Shown: piece by piece, positions 9,810 through 21,000 of the stretch
Position numbering within the stretch: the first letter of the stretch is position 1
Layout of the letters: each line of letters opens with the position of its first letter
Assembly (NCBI GenBank): GCA_003215775.1
Contig: QCJW01000007.1
Location: 1 to 64,000, forward strand
Direction: 5' to 3'
Length of the DNA stretch: 64,000 nucleotides
From: Prochlorococcus sp. AG-409-G20
GTDB taxonomy: Bacteria > Cyanobacteriota > Cyanobacteriia > PCC-6307 > Cyanobiaceae
Made by a program: the position numbers and the translations under genes
Notes under the pieces: generated by a model
The model's input: only the letters and a program-made list of their open reading frames with translations
The model's database searches: none
Told to the model about the DNA's origin: nothing

Positions 9810-10309
9810 CACCAAGCATTAAAGTCTTTTAAAAGTTGTTGTTGAACACGAGATTTAATTCCCAACAAAATACCATTTAAAATTGATTGACCTGTATTTT
9901 CCAAAACTGTTTTTGGTATCAACTTTAAAAGCGGTGGCTGGCTGACAGAAACCCCAAGGGCTGCTTCTCCTTCAAGCCCGTTTTCAGTAGCCTCGAGAAC
10001 CGCATCAAGAATCAATTCAAAATCGTCTACCAAGCCAAGACCATCTAACTCACTATCAGTTGCCTGCATTCTGAGCTTCCCTTCTGAATTAGTGACACCA
10101 ATAGAAACAACAGGATTAACCTGCAGTTGAAAGACTTTAAAGCTAGTAACGTTATATCTAAAGCCACCAGCTCCTAAGGGGCTTATTTTATTGGGATCTA
10201 GCATTGCACCAACAACCCTTTCCTGCTCTAGCAAATAGGCAGGCAAAAGCTCCGCATTACTGCTGACTGGGAGATTGAGTTTTTGTCGAGCTTCGAAGGC
10301 CAGAGGCAT
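9788..10309 (-). CDS. DUF1997 family protein
   Basis: A conserved cyanobacterial/plastid protein of unknown role (DUF1997). The open frame reaches a GTG at 10318 (176 residues), but the ATG at 10309 is preceded by AGGTG at suitable spacing, so I use it (173 residues). The predicted fold is an alpha/beta domain rich in beta strands, with no signal peptide or membrane span. Recognisable blocks are [32 protein letters not shown] and [20 protein letters not shown]. It overlaps rnhB by 22 bases at its 3' end. The divergent pheA starts 53 bases away. Confidence 0.8.
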   Translation of the reverse strand: MPLAFEARQKLNLPVSSNAELLPAYLLEQERVVGAMLDPNKISPLGAGGFRYNVTSFKVFQLQVNPVVSIGVTNSEGKLRMQATDSELDGLGLVDDFELILDAVLEATENGLEGEAALGVSVSQPPLLKLIPKTVLENTGQSILNGILLGIKSRVQQQLLKDFNAWCQEKSLP

Positions 10310-10362
10310 AATCGGCACCTGACACGCAATGATCTTATAGACCTTTCCATCCTATTTTCCTA

Positions 10363-11211
10363 ATGCCCACAAGAGTCGCTTACCTCGGACCAGCTGGAAC
10401 ATATGCTGAACAGGCGGCTCTGGCATTAGCAGGCCTAGAAAAACTTCATAAACCTGTCTTTGTTCCTTGTCTTGGTATGCATTCCGTCATAGAACAGGCA
10501 GCAAATAAAAATTGCGATGTAGCAGTCGTCCCCATAGAAAATTCAGTAGAAGGTGGGGTAAGCGCAACTCTTGATGCACTGTGGCAACACCCTCAATTAT
10601 TCATACGAAGAGCATTGGTCATTCCAATAAGGCATTCCCTTGTTGGTAGTGGCCCAATCACAGCTATATCTGAAGTACTTTCACATCCTCAAGCCCTAGC
10701 ACAATGCAGCCAATGGCTCAAAACAAACCTACCAAAAGCACTTCAACTCTCGACCAGCTCAACAGCAGAAGCAATTAGGATGGTCAAAGGCAGTCCTTTC
10801 AGGGCTGCAATCGGATCCAGGTCTGGAAACAACTTGGAAGGGCTTAAAGAACTTGCTTATCCAATTAATGATGCAGCAGGCAATTGCACAAGGTTCGTTC
10901 TATTGCAATCCGAAGAACTTCCTCAAGAAGGAGAAAGAGCTAGCCTCGCATTCTCATTACATTCCAATTCCCCAGGAGCATTACTAGAAGCCCTCTCTTG
11001 CATAGCAAATCTTGGATTGAATATGAGCAGAATCGAATCTCGTCCATCAAAACGAGAACTAGGAGAATATGTTTTTTTCATTGATGTTGAATTACCTGAA
11101 AACAATGCTCAAGCAAATAACAAACTTAAGAACTCGTTAAAACCATTATGTGAAAATCTCGTATATTTTGGCTCATATCCAAGTACTGAAATCTACTCTT
11201 CAGAAGCCTAG
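10363..11211 (+). CDS. pheA: Prephenate dehydratase
   Basis: A 282-residue monofunctional prephenate dehydratase, which makes phenylpyruvate for phenylalanine synthesis. The N-terminus VAYLGPAGTYAEQAA is characteristic. The catalytic Thr-Arg-Phe is in NCTRFVLL, and a C-terminal ACT domain carries the Phe-sensing ESRPS motif, so feedback inhibition by Phe is expected. No chorismate mutase domain is attached. ATG start. The last four bases overlap the convergent methyltransferase gene. Confidence 0.95.
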   Translation: MPTRVAYLGPAGTYAEQAALALAGLEKLHKPVFVPCLGMHSVIEQAANKNCDVAVVPIENSVEGGVSATLDALWQHPQLFIRRALVIPIRHSLVGSGPITAISEVLSHPQALAQCSQWLKTNLPKALQLSTSSTAEAIRMVKGSPFRAAIGSRSGNNLEGLKELAYPINDAAGNCTRFVLLQSEELPQEGERASLAFSLHSNSPGALLEALSCIANLGLNMSRIESRPSKRELGEYVFFIDVELPENNAQANNKLKNSLKPLCENLVYFGSYPSTEIYSSEA

Positions 11212-12143
11212 CCTCGACAGCGAAATACCCCAAACTGCATAAGACCCTTTGAGAAAGCCCAATGCATTAAAAGTATAGTTGGAACCTCTCTTATTGCCTT
11301 AATGAAGCCCATCAGCCCTAATCCGAAAACAGCCTTAGGGCGAACTATCCCTTCTGTAATCGAGTGAAACCAGGAAGGCAATGTGAACCTTGTCCAATCT
11401 TCAGTCTCAACAGAACTGCCGCAGAAACCACTATTTAGTAAATTCTTTTGGAAGCCAAGAATGCTAGAGAATTCAGGGTGCGACCATTGATTTAATAACT
11501 GACTCATAACTATTTTTTCCAACCTATTCAGATCACAATCAGACGTGTCTCTTTTATTCCAATCAGCAACAACCAAAATACCTCCAGGCCTAAGCACTCT
11601 CAACAGTTCATCAGCAAACTTTTGCTTATCGACCATATGTGGTCCTGCCTCTACACTCCAAACTCCATCAAACCCACCATTAGGAAGCTCTAAATCAAGA
11701 GCATCCATTCTTTCAAAAATGCATTGAATATCAGAAGGAGTCAATTGTCTAGCTCGCTCAACTTGTGCGCGACTGACTGTGATACCCATTACATCAAATC
11801 CATAATCTCTTGCAAGAATTCTCGCACTACCTCCAATACCACATCCAACATCTAGGACTCTGGAACCTTTAGGGAGGCTATCTAAACCACTCCATTTGAC
11901 TAACTCATGGACAAAGTCTTCTTTTGCTTGCCGAAAATCTGACGCAAACAAAGACTTCCTATAAAAACCAAGATGAATGTGCTCCCCCCAAAGTCTTTCC
12001 AACAAACGATCATTTGTCCATTGATCATAAGAGGAAGCAACATTCTCTATAGAATTAAATGCTCTATCTTTCTTATACCAAATAAACAATAAGGCTGTAG
12101 AAACTATAATTAGTATTAACAATAACTTAATCAAAATATTCAT
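11208..12143 (-). CDS. MPBQ/MSBQ methyltransferase-like (tocopherol/plastoquinone pathway)
   Basis: A 311-residue SAM-dependent methyltransferase with one N-terminal membrane anchor (about 2-23). Motif I is VLDVGCGIGG. The overall pattern (YDQWTNDRLLERLWGEHIHL, GITVSRAQVERARQLTPSD, VWSVEAGPHM, LRVLRPGGILVVADWN, IREVPTILLM) closely follows what I recall of Synechocystis Sll0418, the 2-methyl-6-phytyl-1,4-benzoquinol methyltransferase, rather than soluble gamma-tocopherol methyltransferases. It would act at the thylakoid or envelope membrane on prenylquinol precursors. The ATG overlaps the stop of the upstream LON-domain gene by one base (TAATG), suggesting coupled translation. Confidence 0.82.
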   Translation of the reverse strand: MNILIKLLLILIIVSTALLFIWYKKDRAFNSIENVASSYDQWTNDRLLERLWGEHIHLGFYRKSLFASDFRQAKEDFVHELVKWSGLDSLPKGSRVLDVGCGIGGSARILARDYGFDVMGITVSRAQVERARQLTPSDIQCIFERMDALDLELPNGGFDGVWSVEAGPHMVDKQKFADELLRVLRPGGILVVADWNKRDTSDCDLNRLEKIVMSQLLNQWSHPEFSSILGFQKNLLNSGFCGSSVETEDWTRFTLPSWFHSITEGIVRPKAVFGLGLMGFIKAIREVPTILLMHWAFSKGLMQFGVFRCRG

Positions 12144-12805
12144 TAATTATTTGCCTTGTCTACATTTGAGAGTGTATCTTTTAGAACAGTACGTGCAGCC
12201 AAATGCCTCCTAGTTTTGTCAAGCATTTCATATTCATAATTAAGCCTGTCACCCGTATCACTAAGTTCTAACAAATACTGTTGTTCTTTAGCGACAGGTC
12301 CCCCAAGATGAGCTCCAATCCAAAAAGATAACTCTCTTGGAAGATCTGGTAAATCATCTGGCAGAACAGAATCAGATCCTGTGAGCTTACCTGTCAAAGA
12401 AACAACATCATGCAAAGCAGTTAAAACAGTCTCAGAGAGTTTGGCCAATTGTTCCGGCTCGTCCACTTCTTGATCCTCAACCCAACTAACCATTCCAGTC
12501 ATATAAGGAACCTCACGAGTAATTTCTAATATTCGAAATCGTTGTTGGCCCAAGGTAATGATATTGCTTCTACCATCTTGCGATGTCTGATGTTTAATTA
12601 TCTCAGCACAGCAGCCAACATCTGCCATTTTCTGATTAGCCGGGTCCCAACGAACAACACCAAATCGACTATCAGATTCCAAAACAGTTTGAAGCATAAT
12701 TCGATATCTAGACTCAAAAATATGAAGTGGGAGTATTTCCTGAGGGAAAAGAACCACTTCAGGTAAGGGGAAAAGGGGCAACTCCCTTACAGCAAGTTCA
12801 ACCAC
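12143..12805 (-). CDS. LON substrate-binding (N-terminal) domain protein
   Basis: A 220-residue stand-alone LON N-domain (PUA-like fold) without the ATPase or protease parts of Lon. The hallmark is LPLFPLPEVVLFPQEILPLH, then IFESRYRIML and VGCCAEI. Cyanobacteria and plastids keep this protein conserved; its partner is unknown. The start is GTG. It sits 66 bases downstream of rpsJ on the same strand, so it may be read through from the str operon, and it overlaps the methyltransferase start by one base. Confidence 0.85.
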   Translation of the reverse strand: MVELAVRELPLFPLPEVVLFPQEILPLHIFESRYRIMLQTVLESDSRFGVVRWDPANQKMADVGCCAEIIKHQTSQDGRSNIITLGQQRFRILEITREVPYMTGMVSWVEDQEVDEPEQLAKLSETVLTALHDVVSLTGKLTGSDSVLPDDLPDLPRELSFWIGAHLGGPVAKEQQYLLELSDTGDRLNYEYEMLDKTRRHLAARTVLKDTLSNVDKANN

Positions 12806-12871
12806 GACGAGCCTGAATCAATTCTCTTCTAAATCCTAGAGAAAAGAAATTGATTTAGAGAGAGTGATGGT

Positions 12872-13192
12872 TTAGAGCTTAACTTCAATGTCTACACCAC
12901 TTGGGAGATCCAGCTTCATTAGTGCGTCTATAGTTTTTGCAGATGGATTATAAATATCGATAATTCTTCTATGAGTTCTGGTCTCAAAGTGCTCTCTAGA
13001 GTCCTTATCCACATGAGGTGATCTAAGTACACAATAAATTTTGCGCTTAGTTGGCAAGGGAATAGGTCCTATTGCAGTTGCAGCGGTATTATCGGCAGTT
13101 TCAATAATCTTTTCGCAAGACAGATCAAGCATTCTTCTGTCAAAGGCCTTTAAACGGATGCGAATCTTTTGTTGTGCAATTGCCGTAGACAT
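12872..13192 (-). CDS. rpsJ: 30S ribosomal protein S10
   Basis: S10, 106 residues, 30S head protein and part (NusE) of antitermination complexes. It is recognised by [32 protein letters not shown] and [16 protein letters not shown]. An AAGGA Shine-Dalgarno lies upstream of the ATG. As usual in cyanobacteria it closes the str operon after tuf instead of opening the S10 operon. It is separated from tuf by 153 bases carrying two hairpins. Confidence 0.97.
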   Translation of the reverse strand: MSTAIAQQKIRIRLKAFDRRMLDLSCEKIIETADNTAATAIGPIPLPTKRKIYCVLRSPHVDKDSREHFETRTHRRIIDIYNPSAKTIDALMKLDLPSGVDIEVKL

Positions 13193-13259
13193 AAATAATT
13201 CCTTGTGGTCCCTTCAACAAGGGATATGCAGATTGGGTTGTCGAGGTTCTCTCAAAGCA

Positions 13260-13332
13260 AGGTTATCCATTCCGAGATGAATAACCTTTTCACTAATAGT
13301 AGAAGATGGTGGGACAAAAATTCCACCATCTT
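13260..13332 (-). terminator. Two tandem hairpins between tuf and rpsJ (attenuator candidate)
   Basis: Arm pair 1 is 13260-13270 with 13277-13287 (AGGTTATCCAT / ATGAATAACCT, one mismatch). Arm pair 2 is 13303-13312 with 13323-13332 (AAGATGGTGG / CCACCATCTT, perfect). On the minus strand neither is followed by a strong U-run, so partial termination, processing or an RNA stability role for the tuf message is more likely than full termination. Confidence 0.5.
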
Positions 13333-13345
13333 ATTTTATCTGAAA

Positions 13346-14539
13346 TCAGGCAATAATCTTTGAGACTACACCTGCGCCAATAGTCCTGCCTCCTTCTCTA
13401 ATTGCAAAACGCATCCCTTGTTCGATAGCAACTGGACAAATCAATTCTCCTGTCATTTTAATTCGGTCACCTGGCATAACCATCTCAACGTTTTTCCCAT
13501 CATCTGAGGTAAACGCAGTAATTTGACCAGTCACGTCAGTTGTACGAATATAAAACTGAGGGCGATATCCAGCAAAGAATGGAGTATGTCTGCCACCTTC
13601 TTCTTTTTTAAGAACGTAGACCTCCCCCTCAAATTTCGTATGAGGAGTAATAGAACCCTTCTTCACAAGCACCATACCTCTTTCAATATCCTCTTTCTGA
13701 ATACCACGAAGCAATAGTCCAACATTATCGCCTGCCATCCCTTCATCCAGGAGTTTACGGAACATCTCAACTCCAGTAACAGTTGTGAGTCGGGTTTCTT
13801 TAATACCAACGATCTCAACTTCTTCCCCTACCTTAACCTTTCCTCTTTCAATTCTTCCGGTAGCAACTGTTCCACGACCTGTAATAGAGAAAACATCCTC
13901 TATTGCCATTAAGAATGGTTTGTCAACTTCCCTCTCTGGTTCTGGAATAGAGGTATCAACCGCTTCCATTAATTCATTGATCTTTGATTCCCATTCGGAA
14001 TCCCCTTCTAAAGCTTTTAATCCGGAGACCTTGACTATTGGCACATCATTGAAGCCATAACCTTCAAGAAGCTCACCAATTTCCATCTCAACTAGCTCAA
14101 TAATCTCCTCATCATCGACCATGTCACATTTGTTTAATGCAACCACAAGCGCTGGAACGCCTACTTGTTTAGCCAGAAGTATGTGCTCCTTAGTCTGAGC
14201 CATAGGGCCGTCAGTCGCAGCGCAAACCAATATGGCGCCATCCATTTGAGCCGCTCCCGTGATCATGTTCTTCACATAATCTGCGTGTCCTGGGCAATCC
14301 ACATGGGCGTAATGCCGTCCTTCAGTCTCATACTCAACATGAGCTGTATTGATCGTGATACCGCGCTCTCGCTCTTCAGGAGCGCCATCAATATCACCAT
14401 AGTCTTGTGCCTTGGCTTGCCCCTTCTTGGCCAACACATTTGTTATTGCTGCCGTAAGGGTTGTCTTGCCATGGTCAACATGACCAATTGTGCCAATGTT
14501 GACATGAGGCTTGTTCCTCTCAAACTTCTCGCGTGCCAT
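13346..14539 (-). CDS. tuf: Elongation factor Tu
   Basis: EF-Tu, 397 residues, GTPase that brings aminoacyl-tRNA to the ribosome. G1 is [10 protein letters not shown]3 DCPGHADY and G4 NKCDMVD; domain 2 and 3 blocks ([36 protein letters not shown]) are intact. It is slightly shorter than the 399 residues I recall for relatives. It lies 42 bases after fusA in the str operon. Confidence 0.97.
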   Translation of the reverse strand: MAREKFERNKPHVNIGTIGHVDHGKTTLTAAITNVLAKKGQAKAQDYGDIDGAPEERERGITINTAHVEYETEGRHYAHVDCPGHADYVKNMITGAAQMDGAILVCAATDGPMAQTKEHILLAKQVGVPALVVALNKCDMVDDEEIIELVEMEIGELLEGYGFNDVPIVKVSGLKALEGDSEWESKINELMEAVDTSIPEPEREVDKPFLMAIEDVFSITGRGTVATGRIERGKVKVGEEVEIVGIKETRLTTVTGVEMFRKLLDEGMAGDNVGLLLRGIQKEDIERGMVLVKKGSITPHTKFEGEVYVLKKEEGGRHTPFFAGYRPQFYIRTTDVTGQITAFTSDDGKNVEMVMPGDRIKMTGELICPVAIEQGMRFAIREGGRTIGAGVVSKIIA

Positions 14540-14581
14540 TTTGTTAAAGAATCGGGGGGATTGGAATGTTGGTTTCAGAGA

Positions 14582-16657
14582 TCAGGATTTGCCCTGATTC
14601 TTGGAGATGATGGCTTCAGCAACGTTTCGAGGAACTTCCTCATAGTGGCTGAACTCCATAGAAAAGATACCCCGGCCCTGGGTCATAGATCTGAGCTGGG
14701 TGGCATAACCGAACATTTCGGCTAGAGGCACTTTGGATTGAACTTTAGACAATCCATCATCAATAGATTGTCCTTCAACTTGTCCTCTTCTGGAGGAAAG
14801 ATCGCCGATTATCGCACCAAGGAAGTCCTCGGGGACCTCGACCTCAACTTTCATCATTGGCTCAAGAAGTACAGGACTGCACTTCTTAACCCCATCTTTG
14901 AAAGCCATAGATCCGGCAATCTTAAAGGCCATTTCAGATGAATCAACATCATGATATGACCCATCAATCATGGTCACCTTCACATCAATAAGTGGGTAAC
15001 CAGCAATTACACCTGACTCACAGGTTTCTTTCATTCCAGATTCAGCAGGGCCAATATATTCCTTCGGGACAACGCCACCAACAATTTTATTCACGAATTC
15101 AAAGCCAGAACCAGGTTCACCAGGTTCCATCTCAATAACTACATGCCCATACTGTCCTTTTCCTCCAGTCTGTCTTGCAAACTTCCCTTCTCCTTTAGCA
15201 CTTGCTCGAATTGTCTCCCGATATGAAACCTGAGGTGCACCAATATTGGCTTCAACCTTGAACTCTCGCAGCATTCTATCTACAAGTATCTCAAGATGTA
15301 ATTCACCCATACCAGCAATAACTGTCTGACTAGTCTCAGGGTCAGTACTGACTCTGAAAGTCGGATCTTCCTCTGCAAGAGATAACAATGCTTTTGACAA
15401 CTTCTCCATATCTCCTTTGGTTTTTGGCTCTACGGCAACTGAAATAACTGGTTCAGGTATGTAAAGTGTTTCTAGGACTATTGGATCTTCAGTTGTACAA
15501 AGAGTATCGCCAGTAGTTGTATTTTTGAGTCCCAGAACAGCTCCAAGATCTCCTGCTCTCAATTGATCAACTTCTTCTCTGTCATCAGCCTTAAGAACAA
15601 TCAATCTAGAGATTCTTTCTTTTTTATCTTTAGTTGAGTTAAGGACATAGCTTCCTTTTTCTAATACACCTGAATACATCCTCACGAAGGTCAGCTTTCC
15701 ATAAGGATCTGCCATGACCTTAAAAGCAAGTGCACTAAATGGAGCACTATCATCTGAAGGACGTAAAGCCTCCTTGCCACTAGGTAAAACACCCTGGATA
15801 GGTGGAACATCTACAGGGGCAGGAAGATAGTCAACAACTGCATCAAGAAGCAATTGAACTCCTTTATTTTTAAAAGCTGAGCCACAAAGCATTGGCACTA
15901 AACCATGCTTGAGCACACCTTCACGAATACCTGACTGAAGTTGTTCTTGTGATAATTCACCAGTATCAAGAAAAGCCTCTATCAGGTGCTCATCTGTTTC
16001 TGCGACACATTCCATTAATTTCGCACGCCACTCAGAAGCCAACTCTTCCATGTCAGATGGAATCTCTGTTTCTTCAATATCTTTACCTAGATCATCTTTA
16101 TAGATATATGCCTTATTTTTAACCAAATCAACAATACCCTTAAGATCATTTTCGGCACCTATTGGCAATTGAATAGGAACAGCATTTGCTTTAAGCCTAT
16201 CTTTAATTTGCGTATAAACCTTCAGAAAATCTGCACCAGTTCGGTCCATTTTATTTACAAAAACCATCCGTGGGACCGAATAGCGATCAGCTTGTCTCCA
16301 AACTGTTTCAGACTGGGGCTGCACTCCTCCAACCGCACAAAAAACAGCAATAACACCATCAAGAACTCTCATGGAGCGCTCAACTTCAATAGTGAAGTCA
16401 ACGTGACCAGGGGTATCGATGATATTGATCCGATGGTCCTGCCAGGTAGTTGATATCGCAGCCGCGGTAATTGTGATACCTCTCTCCCTTTCTTGAGCCA
16501 TCCAATCAGTTACAGCAGCACCATCATGTACTTCTCCCATTTTGTGAACAACACCTGAGTAAAACAGGATGCGCTCAGTACAGGTAGTTTTCCCAGCGTC
16601 AATATGGGCTGCTATCCCTATATTTCTAACGCGTTCCAAAGCAAAGGCACGAGCCAC
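14582..16657 (-). CDS. fusA: Elongation factor G
   Basis: EF-G, 691 residues, GTPase driving ribosomal translocation. G1 is [17 protein letters not shown], switch I is [12 protein letters not shown]3 DTPGHVDF and G4 NKMDRTGAD; domains II-V are all present ([33 protein letters not shown]). Start GTG. It lies 94 bases after rpsG. Confidence 0.97.
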   Translation of the reverse strand: MARAFALERVRNIGIAAHIDAGKTTCTERILFYSGVVHKMGEVHDGAAVTDWMAQERERGITITAAAISTTWQDHRINIIDTPGHVDFTIEVERSMRVLDGVIAVFCAVGGVQPQSETVWRQADRYSVPRMVFVNKMDRTGADFLKVYTQIKDRLKANAVPIQLPIGAENDLKGIVDLVKNKAYIYKDDLGKDIEETEIPSDMEELASEWRAKLMECVAETDEHLIEAFLDTGELSQEQLQSGIREGVLKHGLVPMLCGSAFKNKGVQLLLDAVVDYLPAPVDVPPIQGVLPSGKEALRPSDDSAPFSALAFKVMADPYGKLTFVRMYSGVLEKGSYVLNSTKDKKERISRLIVLKADDREEVDQLRAGDLGAVLGLKNTTTGDTLCTTEDPIVLETLYIPEPVISVAVEPKTKGDMEKLSKALLSLAEEDPTFRVSTDPETSQTVIAGMGELHLEILVDRMLREFKVEANIGAPQVSYRETIRASAKGEGKFARQTGGKGQYGHVVIEMEPGEPGSGFEFVNKIVGGVVPKEYIGPAESGMKETCESGVIAGYPLIDVKVTMIDGSYHDVDSSEMAFKIAGSMAFKDGVKKCSPVLLEPMMKVEVEVPEDFLGAIIGDLSSRRGQVEGQSIDDGLSKVQSKVPLAEMFGYATQLRSMTQGRGIFSMEFSHYEEVPRNVAEAIISKNQGKS

Positions 16658-16751
16658 AGATCAATCTCCGATTTGAGGAGTAAAAACGGGAGAGACTCTA
16701 CAGGGCAGCCTGCCCTTAATTGAAGTTTCTAAAGGAAAGGGCTTAATTGAA

Positions 16752-17222
16752 TCAATAGCGATAATGAGCAAAAGCTTTATTAGCTTCAGCCATTTTGTGA
16801 GTTTCTTCTCGTTTCCTAACAGCACTTCCAGCTTCATTGGCTGCATCCATTAATTCACCAGCAAGTTTTTGAGCCATACTTCTACCATTCCTTGCTCTTG
16901 AAAAGTTCACAAGCCATCGCAGTGCCATCGCAGTACCCCTTTCTTGGCGCACCTCCATTGGAACCTGATACGTTGCCCCACCCACTCTTCTGGCTCTAAC
17001 CTCAACTAATGGCGTGGCATTTTTTACTGCTGTTTCAAAAAGCTCTATAGGATCATTACCAGTACGTTCATTTATTAATCCAAATGCCTCAGCAAGTATC
17101 TTTTGTGCTGTTGATTTCTTGCCATGTTTCATCAAGCGAGCAATCATCATGCTCGCAAGTCTATTGTTGAACTGAGGATCAGGGAGAACAGGTCGCTTTA
17201 CAGCTGCATTTCGACGAGACAT
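16752..17222 (-). CDS. rpsG: 30S ribosomal protein S7
   Basis: S7, 156 residues, the primary binder of the 16S 3' major domain. Family blocks are [33 protein letters not shown] and [19 protein letters not shown]. It lies 53 bases after rpsL. Confidence 0.97.
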   Translation of the reverse strand: MSRRNAAVKRPVLPDPQFNNRLASMMIARLMKHGKKSTAQKILAEAFGLINERTGNDPIELFETAVKNATPLVEVRARRVGGATYQVPMEVRQERGTAMALRWLVNFSRARNGRSMAQKLAGELMDAANEAGSAVRKREETHKMAEANKAFAHYRY

Positions 17223-17275
17223 AAACTTTTAGTAATGGAATGAGAATAAAAGCTGAATTCTTAAAAGAAAATTAT

Positions 17276-17653
17276 CTAGTCATTTTTAGGAGATTTTGCT
17301 CCGTACTTAGATCTTGCTTGTCGTCGATCCTTAACACCAGCTGTGTCAAGTGTCCCACGAATTATGTGATAGCGGACTCCTGGTAAATCTTTGACTCTTC
17401 CGCCACGTAAAAGCACAACAGAGTGCTCCTGAAGATTGTGCCCAATCCCTGGTATATAGGCCGTAACCTCAAAACCAGAAGTAAGGCGAACACGTGCGAC
17501 TTTGCGCAATGCAGAATTGGGCTTTTTAGGAGTTGAAGTGTAAACACGAGTACACACTCCCCTTCGTTCAGGGCAAGCACGTAATGCAGGTGATTTGGTC
17601 TTTCGGGAAAGACGCTTTCGCTCAGTGCGAATTAATTGCTGAATGGTTGGCAT
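17276..17653 (-). CDS. rpsL: 30S ribosomal protein S12
   Basis: S12, 125 residues, decoding-centre protein and first gene of the str operon. It has [20 protein letters not shown], the conserved [17 protein letters not shown] loop where streptomycin-resistance changes map in other bacteria, and [17 protein letters not shown]. The residues in these loops look wild type. Confidence 0.97.
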   Translation of the reverse strand: MPTIQQLIRTERKRLSRKTKSPALRACPERRGVCTRVYTSTPKKPNSALRKVARVRLTSGFEVTAYIPGIGHNLQEHSVVLLRGGRVKDLPGVRYHIIRGTLDTAGVKDRRQARSKYGAKSPKND

Positions 17654-18031
17654 CGACGATTGACAGATTGGTCAGAAGTTTGACCTGTGCACACAATCCC
17701 TCACAATACTGGTTCACCTGTGCTGAAGGGAAATGATCAGTAATTAAAGCACTAAAGCAAAAATCAACTTATAAGTACATTATGTCCATCAAGGGCTCTA
17801 AAAGCCTTGAAATGAATGAACAGGTGTTTCAAACCGATTCGCTATACCAACAATTTTTGGAGAAGGATTGTGAACTTCACTGACCTGACATATTGACTAT
17901 TGCAATGCTTGGTAAAGACAAGTCACTAAATCAAATGGTTGAAAGGAACTCGCCTATTTAAGATTCCTACCTAAACCAAATCAATTATTTCCAATTCGCA
18001 GCAGCAGCTAAGAGAAATTTTTTTTAATTTC
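17654..18031. promoter_or_regulatory. Divergent promoter gap between rpsL and gltB
   Basis: A stretch of 378 bases that must hold the str operon promoter (minus) and the gltB promoter (plus). A short imperfect hairpin with a CAAGG-GCT arm lies near 17789-17808. A TATTTA element near 17956 could serve as the gltB -10 box. I see no clear NtcA site and no gene. Confidence 0.4.
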
Positions 18032-21000
18032 ATGCCTAAAGTCTCCTTTAATCCAATTTGGCCATACTGCGACAGCAGCGCTCCTCCAGCAATTACTGGC
18101 GAGAAAGATGCTTGTGGCGTTGGATTTATTGCTCATGTCAAAGGTCAAGCCAGCAATTGGGTCCTAAAACAAGCTCTTAAAGCTCTTAATTGCATGGAGC
18201 ACAGAGGGGGGTGTGGTGGAGATAGTGATTCAGGAGACGGTGCAGGATTACTTTGCGAAATTCCTTGGAAATATCTTTACCAAGTTTGGGACCAAGCAAA
18301 AGCCTACTCAAACAAATCTTGTGGCATTGGAATGATTTTCTTGCCTCAAGACGAAAAAAGAATTAAAGAAGCTAAAGAAATTTGTGAACAAGAAGCTAAT
18401 TCTCTTGGCCTTAAGTCAATAGGTTGGAGACTTGTACCTGTAGATAATTCAGTTCTAGGTCCTCTTGCAAGAGAAACAGCTCCTATCATTCAACAATGGC
18501 TAGTTACAAGTTCATTATCAGGAGATGAATTAGAAGCCACCTTGTTTCGACTAAGAAGGCGAATAGGTGAACGTTCCAGACAAATTTGGGAAGAGAGTTC
18601 CAATGATCTTTATGTCGCGTCTTTAAGTGGTAGAACCATTGTCTACAAAGGAATGGTCAGATCAGAAGTTCTGGCTGCCTTTTATTCAGATCTACTAGAC
18701 CCTGACTTTGAAGTTGCCTTTGCTGTTTATCACAGAAGATTCAGCACAAATACACTTCCTCGCTGGCCATTAGCGCAACCTATGAGGTTGCTAGGTCACA
18801 ACGGTGAAATAAATACCCTTTTAGGTAATCTTAATTGGGCACAAGCAAGTGAAAAGAACCTTGATCAAATCTGGGGGGAAACTTCTTCAGATCTCAAACC
18901 AGTAGTAAATAATTCCTTTAGTGATTCTGCAAATCTTGATGCAACTCTAGAACTGCTTGTAAGAAGTGGAAGACCCATAACCGATAGCCTGCTGACCCTA
19001 GTTCCAGAAGCATTCCAAAATCAGCCTGAACTAATAAATAAGCCAGAGATAAAAGCCTTTTACGAATACTCTGCTTGCACTCAAGAAGCATGGGATGGCC
19101 CTGCACTACTAGTGTTTGCAGATGGGGTGTACGTAGGTGCCACACTCGACCGCAACGGATTACGACCTGCTCGTTACTGCATTACAAATGATGGCTTTGT
19201 AATCATGGGTTCAGAAACAGGTGTTGTAGAGCTAGACGAAAGCAAAATCCTTAAAAAAGGTCGTTTAGGGCCAGGGCAAATGTTGGCAGTAGATCTTAAA
19301 GAAAACAGGGTATTAACAAATTGGAATGTAAAACAAGAAGCCGCAGATAGATACCCCTATATAGAATGGATAAAGAAAAATCGCAAATCTATATCTGACA
19401 CAATTTGGCAAGGAAAGACATACTTAAACTCTGAAGATCTTCTTCAGCAACAAACTGCATTTGGATTCTCTTCAGAAGATTTAGAGTTGATCATCAACTC
19501 AATGGCAAGTGGTGGGAAAGAGCCAACTTTTTGCATGGGTGATGATATACCTTTACCAATCCTCTCTGATAAACCCCATATTCTTTACAACTACTTTAAA
19601 CAAAGATTTGCCCAGGTAACGAATCCACCAATTGATCCATTACGAGAAAAACTTGTAATGAGCCTAGAAATGCATTTAGGAAAGAGAGGCTCACCTTTAA
19701 AACCTAGCGAAAATTCTGCTTCTGTTCTTCATCTAAATAGTCCTATCCTGAACGAATCGGATCTATCTCTCATTAAAGAAAAAGGATTTAAAATAGAAAC
19801 AATATCTACTTTATATACTGTTGATGATAGTTCAGACTGTCTACAAAAAAACCTCCGAAAATTGTGCATTAATGCTGAGAATGCAGTTCAGGCAGGTTGC
19901 AGAATAGTTATCCTGTCTGATAGAGGAGTTAGTTCTAAAAATTCATACATTCCACCTTTACTTGCCATTGGCGCTGTTCATCATCATTTGCTTACTAAAA
20001 AATTACGCCTAGAAGCATCTCTAATTATAGAAACAGCCCAATGCTGGAGTACGCATCATGCTGCCTGTCTTATTGGATATGGAGCAAGTGCTATCTGTCC
20101 ATGGCTAACATGGGAAACCACTCGACACTGGTGGAAGAGCCCCAAGACTCAACAACTAATTTCAAAAGGAACGTTTGACAAACTAACTATTGAGCAAGCA
20201 CAAAGAAACTTACAAAAAGCATTAGAAGACGGCCTAAGAAAAATACTTTCAAAAATAGGAATCTCTCTACTAAGTAGCTATCATGGTGCCCAAATTTTTG
20301 AAGCTATAGGAATCGGAGCAGACTTAATAGAGTTAGCTTTTAAAGGTACAACTAGTCGAATTGCTGGTTTAAGCCTCAAGGAACTTGCTGACGAAACTAT
20401 TAGTTTCCATTCAAAAGCGTTCTCTCAACTAAATAGAAATAAACTAGATTTCATGGGATTCGTGCAATATCGCAACGGAGGTGAATATCATCTCAATTCA
20501 CCTGAAATGTCAAAAGCACTTCACTCCGCAGTCAAATCAGGACCTGGCTACGACCATTTTTCTACCTATCAAACTCTTTTAGAAAATAGACCTCCAACAG
20601 CACTGCGAGACTTATTTACCTTAAAAACAGTAAGTACACCTCTGCCCTTAGACCAAGTAGAAAGTGTTGAAAATATATGTCAGAGATTTTGTACTGGAGG
20701 GATGAGTCTTGGTGCTCTTTCAAGAGAGGCCCATGAAGTCCTTGCTATTGCCATGAACAGAATTGGCGGCAAAAGCAACAGTGGCGAGGGAGGAGAAGAT
20801 CCCTCAAGATTCAAAATCCTCCAAGATGTTGACTCAGATACTCTTTCAAAAACCCTTCCCAATATCAAAGGCTTACGAAATGGAGACACTGCATGTTCTG
20901 CAATAAAACAAATTGCATCTGGCAGATTCGGAGTCACTCCTGAATACATTAGAAGCGGGAAGCAACTGGAAATAAAAGTCGCCCAAGGAGCTAAGCCAGG

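Noticed and set aside
14165-14725. 186-codon plus-strand frame antisense to tuf and fusA
   Set aside because: It is antisense to strongly conserved coding sequence and has no family features; a shadow of codon bias.
17654-18031. NtcA site GTA-N8-TAC upstream of gltB
   Set aside because: The nearest candidate reads GTA-N8-TCA and its distance to the putative -10 box is wrong, so it is not claimed.
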